Source: Pseudomonadota bacterium
GTDB taxonomy: Bacteria > Pseudomonadota > Alphaproteobacteria > Rickettsiales > SXRF01
Assembly: GCA_028873275.1 (NCBI GenBank)
Contig: JAGWLJ010000019.1
Location: 1 to 11,341, forward strand
Length of the DNA: 11,341 bases
Direction of reading: 5' to 3'
Positions 6,213 through 11,341 of the stretch are shown one piece after another. The notes under the pieces were generated by a model. It saw only the letters and a list, made by a program, of their open reading frames with translations, was not told the DNA's origin and ran no database searches. The stretch's first letter is position 1, and the number at the start of each line of letters is the position of its first letter. A program made the translations under genes and the position numbers.

Positions 6213-7376
6213 ATGAAACCCTCTACAAAACCCAAAAATCCCTGTTTTTCCTCCGGTCCCTGCGCCAAGCGCCCCGGCTGGTCGCTGGAGGTATTGAAAG
6301 ACGCGGCGCTGGGCCGCTCGCACCGCGCCAAGCTGGGAAAAACCAAGATGGCTGAGGTCATTGAACGAAGCAAAAAGATTCTTGGCCTACCGGAAAATTA
6401 TCTATTGGGCATCGTTCCGGCATCGGATACCGGGGCTATCGAGATGGCCCTGTGGTCGCTGTTGGGGGCGCGTGGCGTCGATGTCTTCGCATGGGAAAGT
6501 TTTGGCTCGGGCTGGGCAGGCGATTGCAAGAACCAGCTAAAGCTGGCCGATCTCAATGTATATAAGGCGGATTACGGCAAGCTGCCGGATCTCTCCAAAG
6601 CTAACTGGGAACGCGACGTCGTTTTTACCTGGAACGGCACGACATCCGGCGTGCGCGTGCCCGATGGCAACTGGATTTCCAGCGCTCGCAAAGGACTCTC
6701 CATCTGCGACGCCACCTCGGCGGTATTTGCTATGCAGCTACCGTGGGACAAGCTCGATGTCGTCACCTGGTCGTGGCAGAAAGTGCTGGGCGGCGAGGCG
6801 GCGCACGGCATGATCGTGCTGTCACCCCGCGCCGTGGAGCGCTTGACCACCTATACGCCTTCCTGGCCGCTGCCTAAGATTTTTCAGATGAGCAAGAGCG
6901 GCAAGCTGATCGAAGGCATTTTCAAGGGAGAGACCATCAACACCCCCTCTATGCTCTGCGTTGAAGATGCGCTGGACGGGCTCAAATGGAGCGAAAACAT
7001 CGGTGGCCTTCCGGCGCTGATCAAACGCTCGGAAGCCAATCTGAAAGCCATCGAACAGTGGATAGCTAAAACGCCGTGGGTGGAATTCCTGGCCGAAGAT
7101 GTTAAGTCGCGCTCCTGCACCTCAATCTGCCTCAAGATCGTCGACCCATGGTTCACCGGCCTTGCGCCCGACGCACAGGCGGAAGCTGCCAAGAAAATCG
7201 CCTCGTTGCTCGAAAAAGAAGGCGCCGCCTATGACATCGGCGCGTATCGCGATGCGCCGCCGGGCCTGCGCATCTGGGGCGGGGCAACGGTGGAGACTTC
7301 CGATATCGAAGCGCTGCTGCCCTGGCTGGATTGGGCATGGAGCGACGTAAAATCCAGTATGGCAAAGGCGGCATGA
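6213..7376 (+). CDS. serC: Phosphoserine aminotransferase (alphaproteobacterial/Methanosarcina-type subfamily)
   Basis: PLP enzyme for the second step of serine synthesis: 3-phosphohydroxypyruvate plus glutamate gives O-phosphoserine plus 2-oxoglutarate; it may also serve pyridoxal phosphate synthesis. It has 387 residues. FSSGPCAKRPGW (12-23) is the family opening, GRSHRAKLGK (34-43) the substrate loop, ASDTGAIEMAL (70-80) the PLP phosphate region, CDATSA (165-170) holds the ring-binding Asp166, and Lys190 in WSWQKVLGG is the Schiff-base lysine. The sequence is of the longer subfamily found in Alphaproteobacteria rather than the E. coli one. I chose ATG 6213 because AAGGAG (6202-6207) lies 5 nt upstream; an in-frame GTG at 6207 overlaps that site. 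The stop is 1 nt before the next gene. Confidence 0.96.
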   Translation: MKPSTKPKNPCFSSGPCAKRPGWSLEVLKDAALGRSHRAKLGKTKMAEVIERSKKILGLPENYLLGIVPASDTGAIEMALWSLLGARGVDVFAWESFGSGWAGDCKNQLKLADLNVYKADYGKLPDLSKANWERDVVFTWNGTTSGVRVPDGNWISSARKGLSICDATSAVFAMQLPWDKLDVVTWSWQKVLGGEAAHGMIVLSPRAVERLTTYTPSWPLPKIFQMSKSGKLIEGIFKGETINTPSMLCVEDALDGLKWSENIGGLPALIKRSEANLKAIEQWIAKTPWVEFLAEDVKSRSCTSICLKIVDPWFTGLAPDAQAEAAKKIASLLEKEGAAYDIGAYRDAPPGLRIWGGATVETSDIEALLPWLDWAWSDVKSSMAKAA

Positions 7377-7377
7377 C

Positions 7378-8130
7378 ATGGCATTTTTTATTCAGGATAT
7401 TCTTGAGCAATGGGTGACCCGGCAGGAAACTGGAAAAAAACAAAAGCAGGAGGCAGCAGAGATTGCCCCGTTCCTGGAAGCAGCGTTGACGAGTTTTCCT
7501 GCGCTGGGCCAATTAGTCCAGCCGCGCCAGAAGGCAAATAATATACCCATCCCGCCTGACCATCTGAACATAAGATTTCCATACCTCCAAATAACACAGA
7601 ATAATGATGGAGAATATCAGCTGCATATTCATTACCAGACCGGCCTGGAGCCGATTATCGGCGGCAGCCATAATGTGCTGACCGACACGGTCTCCGCGCC
7701 GCAGCAATTGATCAAAGATGTAAATGATTTCTGCAAGGAATTGGGAATAGAGCCATCGCATTGCGAACGTAAACCTCATTCCGGCGACAGCCATGAGATT
7801 GATACTCGCGATTTCGATGGCGGCACATCCAAAATAATCGATCATTTTAACGCCCAAGAGACAATAATTGACCTGACCATCAATCTTCATACTCCTGGCA
7901 TGAAAGAAAAATGCCGGCATCTAGCCGAGAGGCGATTTACAGACGAAGTGCCGAATCCTTCTTCTATACAGCAGCTGGTACTGGAAAAGGCCGGGCAGAT
8001 CGAGGTTCTGGGAAACGGGGTAACCACCTTTCTGGGAAAGATCGCCAACGACAACCATATCCCGCTAAGCACCATGCAGGAAGTTCTGGAGCAGCTCAAC
8101 ACCATGGCTAATGCCGGCAGAACGCATTAG
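7378..8130 (+). CDS. Hypothetical protein between serC and serA
   Basis: I do not recognise this 250-residue protein. It has no signal peptide, no membrane segment and no known catalytic motif. The N-terminus is helical and polar (about residues 1-48, with a KKQKQE stretch), the middle (about 55-170) is mixed and rich in His, Asp and Asn with GGSHNVLTDT and HSGDSHEIDTRDFDGG, and the C-terminal 55 residues look helical. Its ATG comes 1 nt after the serC stop, so translation is probably coupled; the ribosome binding site is weak. Parts are AT-rich: bases 7561-7620 have 20 G/C of 60 (33%), against 41 of 60 in 9241-9300 of serA, which suggests a more recent arrival or relaxed composition. The long open frame in operon position supports a real gene. 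Function unknown. Confidence 0.75.
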   Translation: MAFFIQDILEQWVTRQETGKKQKQEAAEIAPFLEAALTSFPALGQLVQPRQKANNIPIPPDHLNIRFPYLQITQNNDGEYQLHIHYQTGLEPIIGGSHNVLTDTVSAPQQLIKDVNDFCKELGIEPSHCERKPHSGDSHEIDTRDFDGGTSKIIDHFNAQETIIDLTINLHTPGMKEKCRHLAERRFTDEVPNPSSIQQLVLEKAGQIEVLGNGVTTFLGKIANDNHIPLSTMQEVLEQLNTMANAGRTH

Positions 8131-8157
8131 ACCGTTGCTATTTCAACCGTAAAGATC

Positions 8158-8178
8158 GCCGGCCTTCGCCGGAATGAC
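8158..8178. repeat. REP-like palindrome upstream of serA
   Basis: CCGGC (8159-8163) and GCCGG (8168-8172) form a perfect 5-bp stem around CTTC, followed by AATGAC. Read on the minus strand this is GTCATTCCGGCGAAGGCCGG, a form typical of dispersed short palindromes in proteobacterial genomes. Only one copy is in the window, so its repeat nature is inference. In mRNA it would be a small hairpin ending about 10 nt before the serA ribosome binding site. Confidence 0.5.
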
Positions 8179-8194
8179 AAAAAAGGAAATAAAA

Positions 8195-9769
8195 ATGCCC
8201 AAAGTTCTCATCGCCGATAAACTTTCTCCACAAGCTATCGATGTCTTCAAGCAGAAGGGCGTCGAAGCCGATGTTAAAACCGGCCTGCCGCCGGAGGAAC
8301 TGCTGAAAATTGTCGCAGGATACGACGGCATTGCCGTGCGCTCGGCCACCAAAGTCACCGCCGCCGTGCTTGAGGCGGGAAAAAAACTCAAGGTGGTAGG
8401 CCGCGCCGGCATCGGCGTCGATAATGTCGACGTACCGGCGGCCACCGCTCATGGCGTGGTAGTAATGAACACGCCGTTTGGCAACTCGGTCACCACGGCC
8501 GAGCATACGGTGTCGCTGATGATGTCGCTGGCGCGGCAAATTCCGCAGGCCAATGCATCGACGCATGCCGGTAAATGGGAAAAGAACGCCTTCATGGGCG
8601 TTGAGCTGGCGGGAAAGACGCTGGGGCTGATTGGCTGCGGTAACATCGGCTCGATCGTGGCCGACCGGGCGCAGGGGCTCAAAATGAAGGTGATCGTCTA
8701 CGATCCCTTCATGTCCAAGGAACGCGCCGAAGCATTGCATGTCGAAAAGGTCGAGTTGGATACGCTGCTCGAGCGCGCCGATTTTATCAGCCTGCACACG
8801 CCGCTGACCGAGACGACGAAGAATATTCTCAACAAAAACACGTTAGCCATGTGCAAAAAAGGCGTGCGCATTGTCAACTGCGCGCGCGGCGGGCTGATCA
8901 GCGAGGACGATCTCAAGGCCGCCATCGAATCGGGGCAGGTGGCCGGCGCGGCGCTTGACGTATTCGAGGAAGAGCCCGCCAAGAGCAACGTGCTGTTCGG
9001 CCTGCCGCAGGTGATCTGCACACCGCATCTCGGAGCCTCAACCACCGAGGCGCAGGAGAACGTCGCCGTGCAGGTGGCTGAGCAGATGGCCGATTACCTC
9101 ACCACCGGCGCCGTCACCAACGCGCTCAATATTCCATCCATGTCGGCTGAGGATGCCGCCAAGCTGAAGCCGTACCTGCAACTTGCCGACCAGCTGGGCA
9201 GCTTCGCCGGGCAACTGACCGAGACCGGGCTCAAAGCGGTGCAGATCGAATTCGAGGGCAGGGCGGCGGCGCTCAATACCAAGCCGCTCACGGCGGTGGC
9301 GCTGAAAGGTTTGCTGGCGCCGCTGATTGAGGGCGTCAACATGGTCAATGCGCCAGTCATCGCTAAGGAGCGCAATATCGAGGTCAGCAGCACCAGCCAT
9401 GACCGCGCCGGCGATTACCAGACGCTCATCCGCATCACCATCACCACCGACCGCCGCACGCGTACCGTGACCGGCACGCTGTTTGCCGATAAGCCGCGCA
9501 TCGTCGCGGTCAATGACGTCCGGCTCGAAGCCGGGCTGGCCCCGCGCATGCTCTATGTCAACAACGAGGATAAGCCGGGCCTGATAGGCAATCTCGGAAA
9601 GCTGCTGGGCGATGCGGGCATCAACATCGCCAACTTCCATCTCGGCCGCAACCACGCGCATAGCGACGCCATCGCGCTGCTGGAAGTAGACCAGTCCATT
9701 CCTGCGGAATTGATGGAGAAAATCGGCAAGCTGCCCAGCGTCAAGCAGGCTAAGGTGCTCAATTTCTAA
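8195..9769 (+). CDS. serA: D-3-phosphoglycerate dehydrogenase
   Basis: First and committed step of serine synthesis, oxidising 3-phosphoglycerate to 3-phosphohydroxypyruvate with NAD+. At 524 residues it is the long form with three parts: catalytic/nucleotide-binding domains (1 to about 315), an ASB allosteric substrate-binding domain (about 320-445) and a C-terminal ACT domain (about 452-524, starting MLYVNNEDKPGLIG). Rossmann motif GLIGCGNIG is at 144-152; catalytic residues are Arg231 (NCARGG), Glu258-260 (VFEEEP) and His278 (TPHLGAST). The ACT domain usually allows serine feedback control, not testable here. I chose ATG 8195 because AAGGAA (8183-8188) lies 6 nt upstream; the in-frame ATG at 8174 falls in the REP-like palindrome and has no such site. 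Probably co-transcribed with serC. Confidence 0.97.
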   Translation: MPKVLIADKLSPQAIDVFKQKGVEADVKTGLPPEELLKIVAGYDGIAVRSATKVTAAVLEAGKKLKVVGRAGIGVDNVDVPAATAHGVVVMNTPFGNSVTTAEHTVSLMMSLARQIPQANASTHAGKWEKNAFMGVELAGKTLGLIGCGNIGSIVADRAQGLKMKVIVYDPFMSKERAEALHVEKVELDTLLERADFISLHTPLTETTKNILNKNTLAMCKKGVRIVNCARGGLISEDDLKAAIESGQVAGAALDVFEEEPAKSNVLFGLPQVICTPHLGASTTEAQENVAVQVAEQMADYLTTGAVTNALNIPSMSAEDAAKLKPYLQLADQLGSFAGQLTETGLKAVQIEFEGRAAALNTKPLTAVALKGLLAPLIEGVNMVNAPVIAKERNIEVSSTSHDRAGDYQTLIRITITTDRRTRTVTGTLFADKPRIVAVNDVRLEAGLAPRMLYVNNEDKPGLIGNLGKLLGDAGINIANFHLGRNHAHSDAIALLEVDQSIPAELMEKIGKLPSVKQAKVLNF

Positions 9770-9832
9770 TAAGCAATCCGGCAGGATAGGCGGAATTAAC
9801 ATCGCCACGATTTTTCGCAACTCGCTTTTTTA

Positions 9833-9861
9833 TTAACAAACGCGTTAAAATTTGATATATT
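9833..9861 (+). promoter_or_regulatory. Near-consensus sigma-70 promoter of the small membrane protein gene
   Basis: TTAACA (9833-9838) and TATATT (9856-9861) each match the consensus at five of six positions and are exactly 17 nt apart, in an AT-rich stretch downstream of serA. The predicted start near 9868 gives a leader of about 25 nt with the ribosome binding site GGGAG at 9883-9887. The perfect 8-bp palindrome AACGCGTT (9839-9846) sits in the spacer. Confidence 0.65.
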
Positions 9862-9893
9862 TTAAGTCGCGGTAGTAAGAAAGGGAGATGCGT

Positions 9894-10109
9894 ATGTCGA
9901 GAATATTGGCACTGGCTTATGTGGAAAAGAACCCGTTTGCCGCCGCGGGGGATTCCTTAAAAAACCTGGCTCACCTGATCCTCGATTTCATGTATGGCAC
10001 GCCGGAGCGCGCCCGCTTCACCTGCGCTTTCGCCATCGGCATAGCGGTGCTGGGCTTCATGCTCGACAGCGCCGCCAGCAGCGCTTTGCAGGTCTGCCCG
10101 GTCAGGTAA
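9894..10109 (+). CDS. Small single-pass membrane protein of unknown function
   Basis: A 71-residue protein I do not recognise. Residues 1-41 are polar to amphipathic and about 42-65 (FTCAFAIGIAVLGFML and onward) form one likely transmembrane helix, ending with a short tail that holds Cys68. ATG 9888 abuts the AAGGGAG sequence and cannot use it, whereas ATG 9894 is 6 nt from GGGAG, so I prefer 9894. The gene has its own good promoter and does not belong to the serA transcript by necessity. Its stop (TAA, 10107-10109) is flush against the stop of the convergent hydrolase gene. Promoter, ribosome binding site and a membrane helix together support a real gene. Confidence 0.72.
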   Translation: MSRILALAYVEKNPFAAAGDSLKNLAHLILDFMYGTPERARFTCAFAIGIAVLGFMLDSAASSALQVCPVR

Positions 10110-10979
10110 TTACGCCGCCTTCAGCCAGTCGCGTATCATCGTTATCTGCGATGCGTCCATCAGTGCCGGCGCATGGCCAGCATGCTCGAACTCCCGCAAG
10201 GTGAGGCGGGGATGACGCGCCTGCATCTCGAGCGCCGTGGCGCGTGTCAGTATGTCGGATTCGCTGCCGCGGATCAGCAGAACCGGAATTTTCGTAACCG
10301 GTTCCCACAACGACCATAAATCGAGATCTTTGACTTCCGCCTCTTTTGTCCTGTCTTTGGCATACCCTCCCAGAATGGCAGGGTCGAACGCCGGATAGAC
10401 GCAGCCGTTCCTCTCCTGCAACCCATAGCGGAACAGATGCTGCCAGTGCGCTTCCTCATGAATGCCGAATGGGGCGCAGCGCTCCCTCAGCGTCGTTTCC
10501 GCTTCGGCCAGGCTGGGGCAGGGCGGAGCGGGCGGATTAGACATGATACGGCGAATGCCCGCCGCCGATACCAGGCAGCCGATATCGTTGATGACCAGTT
10601 TCTGGATCAATCCCGGCCGCACACCCGCCATCATCATGCCGATGATGCCTCCCATCGATGTGCCTATCCAATCGAGCGACGTAATGTTCATCGCCCTCAA
10701 AAGGAAATCAACGGTGGCGACATAAGCCGGATAATTGTATCCCGCCGGGTCCTTGAGCCAGTCGCTCCTGCCGCGCCCCGGCATGTCCGGGCAGAGCACC
10801 CGGCAGCCCGCCGCCAGCGCCGAAGCCAGGAAATCGAAATCGCGGCCGTTGCGCGTCAGCCCGTGCACGCAGAGCGCTGTGCACGCCGCATCGGCCTTTC
10901 CCCATTGGTAGCAGACCAGCCGGCCGGCCTCGGGAAGATCGAATATCAGCAGTTCCGGGTCACCCGGGGTTGAGCCCAA
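10110..10979 (-). CDS. Alpha/beta hydrolase (TTG start)
   Basis: A 289-residue alpha/beta-fold serine hydrolase, probably cytosolic. LCVHGLTRNGRDF (36-48) is the oxyanion strand-loop, CPDMPGRGRSD (63-73) the following loop, GTSMGG (106-111) the nucleophile elbow with Ser108, Asp242 in RGSESDIL the likely acid and His269 in HAGHAP the base; a lid lies between about residues 140 and 215. The class includes esterases, lactonases and C-C hydrolases, so the substrate cannot be named. The start is TTG at 10979-10977: GGAG (10990-10987) is 7 nt upstream, an in-frame TGA occurs at 10994-10992, and the first in-frame ATG is at residue 66, inside the fold. It overlaps the upstream PAP2 gene by 20 bp, so the two are probably translated together. 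Confidence 0.88.
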   Translation of the reverse strand: MGSTPGDPELLIFDLPEAGRLVCYQWGKADAACTALCVHGLTRNGRDFDFLASALAAGCRVLCPDMPGRGRSDWLKDPAGYNYPAYVATVDFLLRAMNITSLDWIGTSMGGIIGMMMAGVRPGLIQKLVINDIGCLVSAAGIRRIMSNPPAPPCPSLAEAETTLRERCAPFGIHEEAHWQHLFRYGLQERNGCVYPAFDPAILGGYAKDRTKEAEVKDLDLWSLWEPVTKIPVLLIRGSESDILTRATALEMQARHPRLTLREFEHAGHAPALMDASQITMIRDWLKAA

Positions 10980-11341
10980 GCAGCATCTCCATCAGCTCGT
11001 AGATAATGGCGCGCAGGGCGATGACCAGGAAAAACGCCATGGCGTACCCGGCCAGCACATCGACGGGAAAATGCACTCCCAGCGCGATGCGCGACCAGCA
11101 GACGCCGAAGATCAGCCATGTGCCCAGCCAGCGCAGATTGGGCGACAGGACCGGCCACAGGCCGATTACCATCAGCGTGATAAAAGCGGCATGGCCGCTG
11201 GGAAAGCTGTGGTAATCTTCACCTGCGCGCATTTCCAGCACGCGCACGTGATCATGCCCCAGCGTAATATAGGGGCGCGGATAGGCAAAATAATCCTTGA
11301 TGTAATGAATGATGATACCCTCGGCGGCATACCCCGCCGCC
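10960..11341 (-). CDS. PAP2-family membrane lipid phosphatase (C-terminal part; 5' end outside window)
   Basis: Integral membrane phosphatase of the type-2 phosphatidic acid phosphatase superfamily, which hydrolyses lipid phosphates or pyrophosphates (phosphatidate, undecaprenyl pyrophosphate, lipid A phosphate). The last 126 codons are present and carry all three catalytic motifs: KDYFAYPRP (KX6RP, coded at 11296-11270), PSGH (in DYHSFPSGHAAF) and SRIALGVHFPVD (SRX5HX3D), with the motif 2 and 3 histidines intact. At least three membrane helices are visible: after PSGH (TLMVIGLWPVL), before motif 3 (WLIFGVCW) and after it (AMAFFLVIALRAII). It ends 20 bp inside the hydrolase gene. Which lipid it acts on cannot be decided; the start codon lies beyond 11341. 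Confidence 0.93.
   Translation of the reverse strand, partial: AAGYAAEGIIIHYIKDYFAYPRPYITLGHDHVRVLEMRAGEDYHSFPSGHAAFITLMVIGLWPVLSPNLRWLGTWLIFGVCWSRIALGVHFPVDVLAGYAMAFFLVIALRAIIYELMEMLLGLNPG

Noticed and set aside
8138..8797. 219-residue minus-strand open frame over the start of serA
   Set aside because: Antisense to the serA nucleotide-binding domain; its C-terminal end is just the REP-like palindrome translated.
9790..9815. Possible serA terminator (GGCG/CGCC stem followed by T5)
   Set aside because: The stem is only 4 bp with a 10-nt loop and the T run is not directly after it; too weak to call.
9038..9820. 260-residue minus-strand open frame over the 3' part of serA
   Set aside because: Antisense to the ASB and ACT domains of SerA; shadow of a GC-rich gene.
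9833..9848. CtrA-like box TTAA-N8-TTAA overlapping the -35 of the small membrane protein promoter
   Set aside because: The CtrA consensus has 7 nt between the TTAA halves and a trailing C; here there are 8, so it is recorded only as a near match.
1..11341. New defence, mobile or biosynthetic system
   Set aside because: All large genes but one belong to known housekeeping or envelope families, and I see no nuclease, transposase, repeat array or toxin-antitoxin pair. The unknown gene at 7378-8130 and the small membrane protein are isolated candidates, not a system.

Overview
The window looks like a chromosomal housekeeping segment of an alphaproteobacterium with a GC-rich, compact genome. The grounds are a eukaryote-type homodimeric NADP isocitrate dehydrogenase, a long alphaproteobacterial-type SerC next to SerA, a tkt-gap pair with a divergent DUF4164-like coiled-coil gene, and alphaproteobacterial-looking promoters (CTTGAC-type -35). 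Genus cannot be set from this sequence. No rRNA, CRISPR array, transposase, integrase, toxin-antitoxin or recognisable defence gene is present.

Layout. Bases 1-2278 (minus strand) hold the first 91 codons of gap, preceded by the complete tkt gene; the two overlap by 4 bp. Divergent from tkt is a small coiled-coil gene (about 2324-2683, plus), then a solitary tRNA-Ala(TGC) with its own likely promoter (2753-2828). A 190-bp AT-rich stretch leads into icd (3019-4224, plus). A family-4 glycosyltransferase gene (4221-5375, minus) converges on icd so closely that the two stop codons share bases. A 45-bp divergent spacer carrying an inverted repeat separates the glycosyltransferase from a plus-strand run: ABHD10-like alpha/beta hydrolase (5421-6170), serC (6213-7376), an unrecognised 250-residue gene with locally low GC (7378-8130) and serA (8195-9769). 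A near-consensus promoter then precedes a 71-residue single-pass membrane protein (9894-10109). On the minus strand, ending flush against it, lie a second alpha/beta hydrolase with a TTG start (10110-10979) and, overlapping that gene by 20 bp, the 3' part of a PAP2-family lipid phosphatase (10960 to the window end).

How the genes work together. gap and tkt serve triose phosphate and pentose phosphate carbon flow. icd feeds 2-oxoglutarate and NADPH to the TCA cycle and glutamate synthesis. serA and serC are consecutive steps from 3-phosphoglycerate to phosphoserine, and SerC uses glutamate as amino donor. The glycosyltransferase, PAP2 phosphatase and small membrane protein suggest envelope functions, but their substrates cannot be read here.

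The least explained items are the unknown gene lodged between serC and serA, a four-unit heptanucleotide tandem repeat inside the tkt reading frame, the inverted repeat between the glycosyltransferase and hydrolase genes, and the promoter-driven small membrane protein after serA. I found no convincing evidence of a new multi-gene system.
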